Part shown: piece by piece, positions 16,062 through 24,240 of the stretch
Position numbering within the stretch: the first letter of the stretch is position 1
How the letters are laid out: every line of letters begins with the position of its first letter
Assembly (NCBI RefSeq): GCF_019392335.1
Contig: NZ_JAHXRQ010000033.1
Span: 1-40,814, forward strand
DNA: 40,814 nt
Direction of reading: 5' to 3'
From: Mameliella sp. CS4
Lineage (GTDB): Bacteria > Pseudomonadota > Alphaproteobacteria > Rhodobacterales > Rhodobacteraceae
Notes under the pieces: model-generated
Told to the model about the DNA's origin: nothing
Database searches by the model: none
The model's input: the letters and a program-made list of their open reading frames with translations, nothing else
Position numbers and translations under genes: made by a program

Positions 16062-16883
16062 TCAGACGTCGTGCATCGCGCCGCCGGACAGGTCGGTGAT
16101 CTCTTGCGAGGCTTCGGCCACGCGGCGGCCCAGATCCGCGATGCGTTCGCCGCTGAACCGGACCGTGGGGCCGGAGACGGATATCCCGGCGCAGGGTTCT
16201 CCCTGGTCGTTCAGGATCGCGGCCCCGATGCAGGACATCCCGGCGTGCCGTTCCTCGCGGTCATGCGACCAGCCGCGCGCGGCGATGCTGTGCAGGTCGG
16301 CGGTCAGGCCGGACAGGGTGACATGGGTGCTGGCAGTGAAGGGCGTCAGGTCCATGTCCTCGATCAGCCGCTGCTGCGCCTGCGGGCGCATTGCGGCCAA
16401 GATCGCCTTGCCGATGCCCGAGGCATGCATGGCGGTCCGGGTGCCCGGCGGAAAGAAGGCGCGGATCGGGTTCGGCGTTTCGACCTGGCCGACAAAGACC
16501 ACCTCGCGCCCGTCGGGAACGGCAAGGTTCGCCGTCTCGCCGGTTTCCTTCATCAGGCGGCGCATCACCGGGCGGCCGACCTCGACCACGCTGTTGCGTT
16601 TGAGAAAGGCGGTGCCGGTGCGCCAGGCCTCGATCCCCACGGCCCATTCCTGGCGCTCCTCGTCGAAGGTCACGAAACGGTGGTTTTCGAGCGTTGTCAG
16701 GATGCGGTGGGTGGTGGCGGTGGGAATGTCGATCTCGCGCGAAAGATCGCTGAGCGTCGTGCCCTCATCGCGGGCAAGCGCGGTCAGCACCCCCAGCGCG
16801 CGGTCCAGTGCCTGAAGCGTTCCGGCAGAGCTTTCCTTGAAGGCCGACTTGGGCCGGCCACGGGGGCGTTTGGGGCTGTTCAT
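16062..16883 (-). CDS. bhcR: IclR-family regulator BhcR of the beta-hydroxyaspartate cycle
   Basis: This 273-residue regulator is divergent from bhcABCD. The ATG at 16883 opens with a basic arm (MNSPKRPRGRPKSAF). A winged helix-turn-helix follows at about 22-85 (LDRALGVLTALARDEGTTLSDLS, then TATTHRILTTLENHRFV), and an IclR effector domain fills the rest, with HASGIGKAILA, GWSHDREERHAGMSCIGAAI and the conserved C-terminal SGP segment. In Paracoccus denitrificans the divergent IclR protein BhcR is known to bind the bhc promoter and respond to glyoxylate; the same role is inferred here from gene order. Three TGAAAA/TTTTCA-type inverted repeats in the intergenic region are candidate binding sites. 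An ATG at 16952 would start inside those sites and is rejected. Confidence 0.88.
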   Translation of the reverse strand: MNSPKRPRGRPKSAFKESSAGTLQALDRALGVLTALARDEGTTLSDLSREIDIPTATTHRILTTLENHRFVTFDEERQEWAVGIEAWRTGTAFLKRNSVVEVGRPVMRRLMKETGETANLAVPDGREVVFVGQVETPNPIRAFFPPGTRTAMHASGIGKAILAAMRPQAQQRLIEDMDLTPFTASTHVTLSGLTADLHSIAARGWSHDREERHAGMSCIGAAILNDQGEPCAGISVSGPTVRFSGERIADLGRRVAEASQEITDLSGGAMHDV

Positions 16884-16897
16884 GCGCGCAAGCCTTT

Positions 16898-17002
16898 CGA
16901 AAAAGTTTTTCGCCGCAAGTGCGAAGGTGGAAAATGAGAAACTGAATATCATTCAATTTCATGTGCTTGCTATCAGCATCTCAGAAATGAAAAAGCTTTT
17001 CA
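16898..17002. promoter_or_regulatory. bhcR-bhcA divergent control region with three inverted repeats
   Basis: The AT-rich gap between the divergent genes holds three related palindromes. One is 16898-16912 (CGAAAAA/TTTTTCG around one G). The second is 16938-16960 (GAAACTGAAT/ATTCAATTTC around ATC, nine of ten pairs). The third is 16988-17002 (TGAAAA/TTTTCA around AGC). They share a GAAA...TTTC core and are good candidates for BhcR operators controlling both directions. Confidence 0.6.
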
Positions 17003-17061
17003 AGAAAATTGCGCGACTCGGGCTCTTGGCGGATATTGAGTGACAAGAAGGAGACCACGCC

Positions 17062-18252
17062 ATGACCGACCAGAACCCGGTTTTCATCCCCGGCCCGACC
17101 AACATGCCCGACCGCCTGCGTCGCGCGATTCAGATCCAGACCCGCGATCACCGCGCGCCGGACTTTGTCGATACCTTTGCCCCCGTGCTGGAAGACACGA
17201 AGAAGGTCTTCGGTTCGAGTGAGGGCAAGATCATCACTTTCCCCGCCAGCGGCACCGGCGGCTGGGAAGCCGCCGTCACCAACACGCTGAGCCCCGGCGA
17301 CAAGATCCTTGTCGGTCGCTACGGCGTCTTTTCGAACAAGTGGATCGACCTCTGCCAGCGCCACGGCCTGGATGTTCAGATCGTCGAAACCCCCTGGGGT
17401 GAGGGCGCCCCGGCCGACAAGTTCGCCGAGATCCTGGCCGCCGACAAGGCGAATGAAATCAAGGCCGTCCTGACCACGCACAACGAGACCGCGACCGGCG
17501 TCCGCTCGGACATCGCCGCCGTCCGCCGTGCGCTGGACGGGGCCGATCACCCGGCGATGCTCTTTGTCGATTGCGTCAGTTCGTTGGCCTCGATGCCCTT
17601 CGAATTCGACGCCTGGGGTGTGGATATCGCTGTCAGCGGCTCGCAAAAGGGCTTCATGCTGCCTACCGGCATGGCGATCCTCTGCGTCTCGCCCAAGGCG
17701 CTGGACGCGATCGAAAACGCCGGGCTGTCGCGCACCTTTTTCGACTTCCGCGACATGATGAAGGCCAATGCGACGGGCGGATTCCCTTACACTCCGCCGC
17801 TGCAACTGATCTACGGTCTGCGCGAAAGCCTCGACATGCTCTTTGAAGAAGGGCTGGAGAACGTCTATGCGCGCCATTTCCGCCTGGCCGAGGGCGTGCG
17901 TCGCGCCGTCGATGCCTGGGGCCTGAGCCTTGTTGCCAAGACGCCGGACCTGTATTCTGATACAGTCAGCGCGGTTTGTGTCCCCGAGGGTTTCGACAGC
18001 AACGCGCTGACCGATCATGCTTATCGCGCCTACAAGGTGTCCTTTGGCGTCGGTCTCGGTCAGCTGGACGGCAAGGCCTTCCGCATCGGCCACCTGGGCA
18101 GCCTGACCGATGTCATGGTCCTGTCGGGGCTCGCCAGCATCGAGATGGCGATGGCCGATCTGAACTATCCGATCACCCTGGGCAGCGGTGTCGCCGCAGC
18201 GCAGGAATACTACCGGACCAGCCGCGTTGCGGCGCTGAAGTCCGCAGCCTGA
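17062..18252 (+). CDS. bhcA: L-aspartate:glyoxylate aminotransferase BhcA
   Basis: This 396-residue fold-type I PLP enzyme of the serine-glyoxylate aminotransferase class begins FIPGPTNMPDRLRRA. It has the cofactor segment ASGTGGWEAA (62-71), FVDCVSSLASMPF and the PLP lysine in SGSQKGF (Lys196). In the beta-hydroxyaspartate cycle it transfers the amino group of aspartate to glyoxylate, giving glycine and oxaloacetate. The length matches the characterised Paracoccus BhcA as I recall it, and the order bhcA-B-C-D with divergent bhcR is the diagnostic context. AAGGAG lies 10 bases before the ATG. bhcB starts 10 bases after its stop. Confidence 0.92.
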   Translation: MTDQNPVFIPGPTNMPDRLRRAIQIQTRDHRAPDFVDTFAPVLEDTKKVFGSSEGKIITFPASGTGGWEAAVTNTLSPGDKILVGRYGVFSNKWIDLCQRHGLDVQIVETPWGEGAPADKFAEILAADKANEIKAVLTTHNETATGVRSDIAAVRRALDGADHPAMLFVDCVSSLASMPFEFDAWGVDIAVSGSQKGFMLPTGMAILCVSPKALDAIENAGLSRTFFDFRDMMKANATGGFPYTPPLQLIYGLRESLDMLFEEGLENVYARHFRLAEGVRRAVDAWGLSLVAKTPDLYSDTVSAVCVPEGFDSNALTDHAYRAYKVSFGVGLGQLDGKAFRIGHLGSLTDVMVLSGLASIEMAMADLNYPITLGSGVAAAQEYYRTSRVAALKSAA

Positions 18253-18262
18253 GGAGGTACAG

Positions 18263-19237
18263 ATGCTTGACGCGATGACCCTGGCCGAAGCGCTGACCAT
18301 CGAGGACATGCGCGCCGCGCATGAGCGCATCCGGCCCCATATCAACCGAACGCCGGTCCTGCAGTCGCAATACCTGAACGAACTGACCGGCGCGGATCTG
18401 TTCTTCAAGTGCGAGAACTTTCAGGAGGCGGGCGCCTTCAAGGTGCGTGGTGCCTGCAACGCGGTCTTCGGTCTCTCGGAAGAGGCAGCCCGGCGCGGTG
18501 TCTGCACCCATAGCTCCGGCAACCACGCGTTGTCCCTGTCCTACGCGGCGGGGCGGCGGGGCATTCCCTGCAACGTGGTCATGCCGCGCACCGCGCCGCA
18601 GGCCAAGAAGGACGCGGTGCGGCGCTACGGCGGCACGATCACCGAATGCGAGCCTTCGACATCCAGCCGTGAGGCCGTCTTTGCCGAGGTTCAGGCCGCG
18701 ACAGGCGGAGAGTTCGTGCATCCTTACAACGACCCCCGGGTGATCTGCGGGCAGGCGACCTGTTCGGCGGAAATGCTGGAACAGACCGGCGGCGTGGATG
18801 CGGTTGTTGCGCCCATCGGTGGCGGCGGCATGATCTCGGGCACCTGCCTGACCCTGTCGAACCTCGCCCCCGAGGTGAAGATCTACGCCGCCGAGCCGGA
18901 ACAGGCAGACGACGCCGCACGCAGCTTCAAGGCCGGGCATATCATTGCTGACGACGCGCCCGAGACCATCGCAGATGGTCTCAAGGTGCCGCTGAAAGAG
19001 AACACCTGGCATTTCGTCTCCAACTTCGTGACCGATGTGCCGACGGTGTCCGAACAGGAGATCGTCGACGCGATGAAGCTGACCTGGAAGTACCTGCGGG
19101 TCGTCATGGAACCGTCCAGCGCCGTGCCGCTGGCCGCGATCCTGAAGAACCCCGAGCTGTTCCGGGGCAAGCGCGTGGGCGTCATCATCACCGGCGGCAA
19201 CGTCGATCTGGACCGGCTGCCGTGGACATTGGGATGA
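18263..19237 (+). CDS. bhcB: beta-hydroxyaspartate dehydratase BhcB
   Basis: This 324-residue fold-type II PLP enzyme of the threonine dehydratase/serine racemase group carries the PLP lysine Lys60 in GAFKVRGA, the asparagine loop SSGNHALSLSYAA and the phosphate-binding glycine loop PIGGGGMISG. In the cycle it removes water from (2R,3S)-beta-hydroxyaspartate to give iminosuccinate. Assignment over an ordinary threonine dehydratase rests on the bhc gene order. GAGGAG precedes the ATG closely. A hairpin-containing 72-base gap separates it from bhcC. Confidence 0.92.
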   Translation: MLDAMTLAEALTIEDMRAAHERIRPHINRTPVLQSQYLNELTGADLFFKCENFQEAGAFKVRGACNAVFGLSEEAARRGVCTHSSGNHALSLSYAAGRRGIPCNVVMPRTAPQAKKDAVRRYGGTITECEPSTSSREAVFAEVQAATGGEFVHPYNDPRVICGQATCSAEMLEQTGGVDAVVAPIGGGGMISGTCLTLSNLAPEVKIYAAEPEQADDAARSFKAGHIIADDAPETIADGLKVPLKENTWHFVSNFVTDVPTVSEQEIVDAMKLTWKYLRVVMEPSSAVPLAAILKNPELFRGKRVGVIITGGNVDLDRLPWTLG

Positions 19238-19267
19238 ACACTCACCCGGCCGCGTGACGTAATCTAG

Positions 19268-19285
19268 GGCGGGGCCTGCCCCGCC
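19268..19285 (+). other. hairpin between bhcB and bhcC
   Basis: GGCGGGG (19268-19274) and CCCCGCC (19279-19285) form a 7-bp stem with a four-base loop and no U-run. It lies in the 72-base gap between the two genes, and a GGGAG ribosome site for bhcC follows it. Confidence 0.45.
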
Positions 19286-19309
19286 ACACCAAGACAAGGG
19301 AGCTACCCC

Positions 19310-20473
19310 ATGAAAGACGTGACCAACCTCGACGAATACGAAGTCGGCTTCGACATTCCCGCCGCCATCGGCATGGATGAGGCGGACATCCAGACCCCCT
19401 GCCTGGTGCTGGATCTGGACGCGCTGGAACGCAACATCAAAAAGATGGGCGACTACGCCAAGGCGCATGGCATGCGCCACCGCGTGCATGGCAAGATGCA
19501 CAAGTCGGTGGACGTGGCCAAGCTGCAAGAGGAACTGGGCGGCGCCGTCGGCGTCTGCTGCCAGAAGGTGTCCGAGGCGGAGGTCTTTGCCCGGGGCGGC
19601 ATCAAGGACGTGCTGGTGTCGAACCAGGTGCGCGATCCGCTGAAAATCGACCGCCTGGCCCGCCTGCCCAAGCTGGGCGCGCGCACCATCGTCTGCGTCG
19701 ACGACATCGACAACGTGGCGGAATTGTCCGAAGCCGCGCAGAAACACGGCACGCAGATCGAGTGTTTCGTGGAAATCGACTGTGGCGCGGGCCGGTGCGG
19801 CGTGACCACGACCGAGGATGTGGCGGCCATCGCCAAGGCTATCGAGGCCGCGCCGGGACTGAAATTCACCGGCATCCAGGCCTATCAGGGCGCCATGCAG
19901 CACCTCGACAGCTACGAGGCCCGCAAGGAGAAGCTCGACGTGGCCATCGCGATGGTCAAGGACGCGGTCGAGGGCCTCAAGGCCGAGGGCATCGAGTGCG
20001 AGCTCGTGTCAGGCGGGGGCACCGGGTCGTATTATTTCGAGTCCAACTCGGGCGTCTACAACGAGCTTCAGTGCGGGTCCTACGCCTTTATGGACGCGGA
20101 TTATGGCCGCATCCTCGACAAGGACGGCAACCGCATCGACCAGGGTGAGTGGGAGAACGCCTTTTTCATCCTGACCCAGGTCATGAGCCACGCCAAGGCG
20201 GACAAGGCCATCTGCGACGCGGGCCTCAAGGCGCAGTCCGTCGACAGCGGTCTGCCGGTGATCTTTGGCCGCGACGACGTGGAATACGTCAAGTGTTCCG
20301 ACGAACACGGCGTGATTGCTGACCCCAAGGGCGTGCTGAAGGTGCGCGACAAGCTGAAGCTGGTGCCGGGCCATTGCGACCCCACCGCAAACGTCCACGA
20401 TTGGTACGTCGGCGTGCGCAACGGCAAGGTCGAGGCGCTCTGGCCGGTGTCCGCGCGCGGCCGCGCCTACTGA
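19310..20473 (+). CDS. bhcC: beta-hydroxyaspartate aldolase BhcC
   Basis: This 387-residue PLP enzyme of the D-threonine aldolase/alanine-racemase-N family opens with the barrel segment DIQTPCLVLDLDALERNI. The family RPHxKTHK motif appears as RVHGKMHKS, with Lys62 the expected PLP lysine. Later motifs are IDCGAGRCGV, SGGGTGSY, and the metal-site region near the C-terminus (PGHCDPTANVHDW) containing the His and Cys/Asp ligands. It condenses glycine with glyoxylate to (2R,3S)-beta-hydroxyaspartate, the carbon-carbon bond-forming step of the cycle. A GGGAG site precedes the ATG. Hairpins flank the gene on both sides. Confidence 0.92.
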   Translation: MKDVTNLDEYEVGFDIPAAIGMDEADIQTPCLVLDLDALERNIKKMGDYAKAHGMRHRVHGKMHKSVDVAKLQEELGGAVGVCCQKVSEAEVFARGGIKDVLVSNQVRDPLKIDRLARLPKLGARTIVCVDDIDNVAELSEAAQKHGTQIECFVEIDCGAGRCGVTTTEDVAAIAKAIEAAPGLKFTGIQAYQGAMQHLDSYEARKEKLDVAIAMVKDAVEGLKAEGIECELVSGGGTGSYYFESNSGVYNELQCGSYAFMDADYGRILDKDGNRIDQGEWENAFFILTQVMSHAKADKAICDAGLKAQSVDSGLPVIFGRDDVEYVKCSDEHGVIADPKGVLKVRDKLKLVPGHCDPTANVHDWYVGVRNGKVEALWPVSARGRAY

Positions 20474-20479
20474 GGCCGC

Positions 20480-20535
20480 GGTCGGGCCGCGGCCCGACCT
20501 GACCCAATGACAAAGCGCCGGGCCAGTCCCGGCGC
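20480..20535 (+). other. two hairpins between bhcC and bhcD
   Basis: The bhcC-bhcD gap holds a perfect 20-base GC palindrome at 20480-20499 and then an 8-bp stem, GCGCCGGG (20515-20522) with CCCGGCGC (20528-20535). Neither is followed by a U-run. They could stabilise the upstream message or set the ratio of BhcD to BhcC. Confidence 0.5.
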
Positions 20536-20562
20536 CGTCACATCGTAAGAAGGACAGGAAAG

Positions 20563-21555
20563 ATGAAGGATATGCCCGAGACAAAGGGCCTTGTCATCGT
20601 GGGCGAGGCAGAGTGCGAGCGACTGGTTGGCCGCAAGGAAGCTTTCGAGGCGGTCGAGGCGGTCTTTGGCGCGATGGCCAAGGGCGATGCATACAACTTC
20701 CCGGTCGTGCGCGAGGCGATCGGCTATGCCGATGCCCTTTACGGTTTCAAATCCGGCTTCGACAAGGCGGGCAAGGTCCTGGGCGTCAAGTCCGGCGGCT
20801 ATTGGCCGGGCAACATGGACAAGGGTCTGACCAACCACCAGTCCACGGTCTTCCTCTTCGATCCCGACACCGGGCAACTGGCCGCACTCGTAGGCGGCAA
20901 TTACCTGACCGCGGTGCGCACGGCGGCCTCGTCCGCAGTGTCGATCGCGCATCTGGCGCGCAAGGATGCCAAGGTTCTGGGCATGGTCGGCGCGGGCCAC
21001 CAGTCGCAGTTTCAACTGCGGGCAGCCGCCGAACAGCGCGATTTCGAGAAGGTCGTGGCCTGGAACCCGCACCCCGAGATGCTGCCCAAACTGGGTGCCG
21101 TGGCCGAGGAACTGGGCCTGCCCTTCGAGGCAGTCACGCAAGAAGAGCTGGGCGCCCAGGCGGATGTCATCATCACCATCACCTCGGCCTTTGAGCCATT
21201 GTTGATGAAGGACTGGATCAAGCCGGGCACGCATATCGCCTGCATGGGCACAGACACAAAGGGCAAGCAGGAGGTCGATGCCGCGCTGGTCGCCGCGGCG
21301 ACGGTCTTTACCGACGAGGTGGCGCAATCCATCAGCATCGGAGAGGCCCAGCACGCCGTGGCCCACGGCTCGCTGACCGAGGACCGGATCACGCCCATCG
21401 GGGCCGTCATCAACGGCACCCATCCCGGGCGGACCTCTGACGATGAGATCACGTTGTTCGATGGCACCGGCGTGGGTCTGCAGGATCTCGCCGTGGCATC
21501 TGTCGCCGCGCGCCTAGCCGAGGAGGAGGGCAGCGCGCAGCGGGTCAGCCTGTAA
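20563..21555 (+). CDS. bhcD: iminosuccinate reductase BhcD
   Basis: This 330-residue protein belongs to the ornithine cyclodeaminase/mu-crystallin family. The substrate lysine is in GVKSGGY (Lys76), followed by TAVRTAASSAVS (Arg and Thr contact the substrate), and the NAD(P) fold begins with VLGMVGAGHQSQFQ (about 138-150). In the cycle it reduces iminosuccinate to L-aspartate, regenerating the amino donor for BhcA. GAAGGA lies 8 bases before the ATG. Another in-frame ATG three codons later is possible but poorly spaced. Confidence 0.92.
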   Translation: MKDMPETKGLVIVGEAECERLVGRKEAFEAVEAVFGAMAKGDAYNFPVVREAIGYADALYGFKSGFDKAGKVLGVKSGGYWPGNMDKGLTNHQSTVFLFDPDTGQLAALVGGNYLTAVRTAASSAVSIAHLARKDAKVLGMVGAGHQSQFQLRAAAEQRDFEKVVAWNPHPEMLPKLGAVAEELGLPFEAVTQEELGAQADVIITITSAFEPLLMKDWIKPGTHIACMGTDTKGKQEVDAALVAAATVFTDEVAQSISIGEAQHAVAHGSLTEDRITPIGAVINGTHPGRTSDDEITLFDGTGVGLQDLAVASVAARLAEEEGSAQRVSL

Positions 21556-21698
21556 CAGGGCGCCGCATTGATGCGACAGGCGGGTTCCGGATATTTCCGG
21601 GGCCCGTTTATCGTTTTCGGGGCACGCGGATGCTGGACGCGGGCAGCGCGGATTGTCAGTGTGGACCAGGTGGCGCCACGGCATGAAAAGGAAAGAGC

Positions 21699-22667
21699 AT
21701 GAGCAAACCGAAGGTCCTGTTATCGCGGCGCTGGCCCGAGGCGGTCGAGGCGCGGGCGTCAGAGCTCTATGACGTCACGTTGAACAAGACCGACACACCG
21801 ATGACCGCTGCGGACTTCCGCAAGGCCCTGGCCGAACACGACGCGGTCTTGCCGACCGTCACGGATCACCTGGGGCCGGAGGTTTTCGAGGGCGCACCCC
21901 GGGCGCGTATCCTGGCCAACTACGGTGCCGGCTTCAGCCATATCGACACCGCGGTCGCTGCGGGGCAGGGGATCGTGGTGTCCAACACGCCAGACGTTCT
22001 CAGCGAATGCACGGCCGACATTGCCATGACGCTGCTCTTGATGGCTGCCCGCCGCGCCGGCGAGGGTGAGCGTGAGCTGCGCGCCGGGGCGTGGACAGGC
22101 TGGCGTCCGACGCATCTGGTGGGCACCAAGGTGTCCGGCAAGGTGCTGGGGATCGTGGGCTTTGGCCGGATCGGGCAGGAAATGGCGCGGCGCGCGCATT
22201 TCGGGTTTGGTATGACCGTGCTGGTCCAGAACCGGTCGCCGGTGGCCCCCGAGGTGCTTGAGCGCTTTGGCGCGCGGCAGGTGGACAGCCTGCGGGATCT
22301 GCTGGGCGCCAGCGATTTCATCTCGCTGCATTGTCCGGGCGGGGCGGCCAACCGCCACCTGATCGACGCGCAGGCGCTGGAGGCGATGCGGCCCGGCGCC
22401 TTTCTCATCAACACGGCGCGGGGCGAAGTCGTGGATGGCGCCGCGCTGGCCCGGGCGCTGGAGGCGGGCCGGATCGGCGGCGCGGGGCTGGATGTCTTCG
22501 AGGGTGAGCCCGCGATTGCGCCCGACCTCAAGGCCGCGCCGAATCTGGTCATGCTGCCGCATCTGGGCAGCGCAACGCTCGAAACGCGCGAGGCGATGGG
22601 CTTTCGCGTGTTGGACAACCTCGAGGACTTCTTTGCCGGAAGGGAGCCGCGCGACCGCGTGGCCTGA
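21699..22667 (+). CDS. D-2-hydroxyacid dehydrogenase (glyoxylate/hydroxypyruvate reductase-like)
   Basis: This 322-residue NAD(P)-dependent dehydrogenase has the cofactor-binding motif GIVGFGRIGQEMA (about 150-162). The catalytic arginine lies in INTARGEVVD, the glutamate in the DVFEGEP segment and the histidine in MLPHLGSAT. This triad is typical of glyoxylate and hydroxypyruvate reductases. It probably reduces glyoxylate to glycolate, or works in reverse. It sits 143 bases after bhcD on the same strand, so it may share glyoxylate-linked control, though a promoter of its own is possible. AGGAAAG precedes the ATG. Confidence 0.88.
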   Translation: MSKPKVLLSRRWPEAVEARASELYDVTLNKTDTPMTAADFRKALAEHDAVLPTVTDHLGPEVFEGAPRARILANYGAGFSHIDTAVAAGQGIVVSNTPDVLSECTADIAMTLLLMAARRAGEGERELRAGAWTGWRPTHLVGTKVSGKVLGIVGFGRIGQEMARRAHFGFGMTVLVQNRSPVAPEVLERFGARQVDSLRDLLGASDFISLHCPGGAANRHLIDAQALEAMRPGAFLINTARGEVVDGAALARALEAGRIGGAGLDVFEGEPAIAPDLKAAPNLVMLPHLGSATLETREAMGFRVLDNLEDFFAGREPRDRVA

Positions 22668-22737
22668 GCGGTTTGACCTGTGACATGGACCGGGACGGGC
22701 AGGGGGGCTAACCTGCCCACCGTAAACAGGAGCACCC

Positions 22738-23028
22738 ATGTACGCAGTCACCGTCCGTTTCGAGATCAAGCCCGAGGCCGAGGCGGCCTTTCTGGATCTG
22801 GTCCGCCAGAATGCCCATGCTTCCGTGCGGGATGAACCCGGATGCCGCCAGTTCGATGTCTGCGTCGACCCGGAGCGCCCGCAAGAGGTGTTTCTGTACG
22901 AGATATATGACGACCGGGCCTCTTTCGAGGCGCATATGACCACCTCTCATTTCATCAGCTTCGATGCCGCAATCGATCCGCTGGTCATGTCGAAGTCGGT
23001 ACAGACCTTTGCCAAGGTCTTTCGCTGA
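22738..23028 (+). CDS. antibiotic biosynthesis monooxygenase (ABM) domain protein
   Basis: This 96-residue single-domain protein has the dimeric alpha-beta barrel fold of the ABM family: a strand (YAVTVRFEIKPEAEAAFLDLV), HASVRDEPGCRQFDVCVD, then FLYEIYDDRASFEAHMTTSHF with the conserved Tyr-Asp-Asp and His pair. Relatives include quinol monooxygenases and autoinducer-processing enzymes; the substrate here is unknown. ACAGGAG lies six bases before the ATG. It follows the hydroxyacid dehydrogenase after 70 bases on the same strand and is probably co-transcribed with it. Confidence 0.85.
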   Translation: MYAVTVRFEIKPEAEAAFLDLVRQNAHASVRDEPGCRQFDVCVDPERPQEVFLYEIYDDRASFEAHMTTSHFISFDAAIDPLVMSKSVQTFAKVFR

Positions 23029-23070
23029 GCGCGGAAACCGTGACGGGGAATGACATGCGGATGAGAGGTT

Positions 23071-23099
23071 TTGACCCTCACCGTCTCAGAGTTGATAGA
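23071..23099 (+). promoter_or_regulatory. possible promoter of the inositol-dehydrogenase-like gene
   Basis: TTGACC (23071-23076, five of six to the housekeeping -35 consensus) is followed after 17 bases by GATAGA (23094-23099), a poor -10. It lies in the 187-base gap before the iolG-like gene. Confidence 0.3.
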
Positions 23100-23215
23100 A
23101 AATCACGCATCCATGAGGCGGGCCGCTTGACCGATGGGGGGGCAGCGGCGGCATATCGGTCCGACCGCACGGGCGCGCAGGATTGCGCCGCGGCGGCCCT
23201 TTGAGGGAGAGAGAC

Positions 23216-24208
23216 ATGACACTTGGATTTGCCATTCTGGGGGCTGGCCGTATCGGCCAGGCCCACGCCCGCGCGATCTCGGCCACGCCGGGGGCCTCAT
23301 TCGTCGCGCTGGCCGAACCGTTCCAGCAGGCCGCCGACGACATGGCGGCGCGCTATGGCTGTGACCTGCGGACCATCGACGAAATCGCCAACAGCGACGA
23401 TGTGCATGCTGTGGCCATCTGCACCCCCACCGACACCCACGCGGACCTGATCGAGAAATTTGCCCGCGCCGGCAAGGCGATCTTTTGCGAAAAGCCCGTG
23501 GACCTGTCCGCAGAGCGGGTCAAACAGGCCTTGGCCACGGTGGAGGAAACCGGCGCCAAGCTGATGGTCGGGTTCAACCGCCGTTTCGATCCGGACTTCA
23601 TGTCGGTCAAGGCCGCCATCGACACCGGCACCATCGGCGATGTCGAAATGGTGGTCATCACTTCGCGCGACCCCGGCCCGCCGCCGGCCTCTTACATCAA
23701 GGTCTCGGGCGGCATTTTCCGCGACATGACGATTCATGACTTCGACATGGCGCGCTGGCTGCTGGGCGAGGAGCCGGTGACGGTCATGGCGCAGGGGTCG
23801 GTCCTGGTCGATCCCGAGATCGGCGACCTGGGCGACTACGACAGCGTCAACGTGATCCTGAAGACCGCCAGCGGCAAGCAATGCGTGATCACCAACTCGC
23901 GCCGCGCAACCTATGGTTATGACCAGCGAATCGAGGTGCACGGGTCCGAGGGCATGGCCGCCGCCGCGAACCGGCACGAAAGCACCGTTGAGGTGGCTGG
24001 AACCGGCGGTTACGGGCGGCCTCCGCTGCTCAACTTCTTCATGGACCGCTATGCCGCCGCCTATGCCAACGAGATCGCTGCTTTCGTCGCAGCAGTGAAC
24101 GAGGGGGCCGCGCTGCCCACAACGGGCGAGGATGGGCTGAAAGCCCTGCAACTGGCGGATGCGGCTCTGGAATCGGCCCGATCAGGCAAGGCTGTGAGCC
24201 TGGCGTGA
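23216..24208 (+). CDS. iolG: inositol 2-dehydrogenase-like oxidoreductase (Gfo/Idh/MocA)
   Basis: The protein has 330 residues from the ATG at 23216, which has GGGAGAGAG upstream; an ATG at 23183 lacks such a site. A Rossmann fold starts at residue 5 with AILGAGRIGQAHA. The family motif FCEKPVDLS, with its catalytic lysine, lies near 90-98, followed by GFNRRFDPDF and the IHDFDMARW segment with the active-site Asp and His. The overall match is to IolG/inositol 2-dehydrogenase, which oxidises myo-inositol to scyllo-inosose with NAD. No other iol genes are in view, so the substrate could be a different cyclitol or sugar. Confidence 0.82.
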   Translation: MTLGFAILGAGRIGQAHARAISATPGASFVALAEPFQQAADDMAARYGCDLRTIDEIANSDDVHAVAICTPTDTHADLIEKFARAGKAIFCEKPVDLSAERVKQALATVEETGAKLMVGFNRRFDPDFMSVKAAIDTGTIGDVEMVVITSRDPGPPPASYIKVSGGIFRDMTIHDFDMARWLLGEEPVTVMAQGSVLVDPEIGDLGDYDSVNVILKTASGKQCVITNSRRATYGYDQRIEVHGSEGMAAAANRHESTVEVAGTGGYGRPPLLNFFMDRYAAAYANEIAAFVAAVNEGAALPTTGEDGLKALQLADAALESARSGKAVSLA

Positions 24209-24217
24209 TTCTGCTGA

Positions 24218-24240
24218 CGCGCCCGGGACACCCGGGCGCG
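24218..24240 (+). terminator. hairpin after the iolG-like gene
   Basis: A perfect 10-bp GC stem (24218-24227 with 24231-24240) with an ACA loop starts ten bases past the stop. A U-run is absent, so it is a strong hairpin but not a classical intrinsic terminator. Confidence 0.5.

Noticed and set aside
16884..16952. An N-terminally extended BhcR starting at 16952
   Set aside because: The extra residues would be translated from the palindromic control region and lie before the family's basic arm. The ATG at 16883 is better placed.
16981..18408. A 475-codon open frame antisense to bhcA
   Set aside because: bhcA is unmistakable by its PLP lysine and context; this frame is its shadow.
21556..21698. 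A terminator after bhcD
   Set aside because: CCGGA and TCCGG at 21587-21600 form only a five-base stem and are not followed directly by a T-run.
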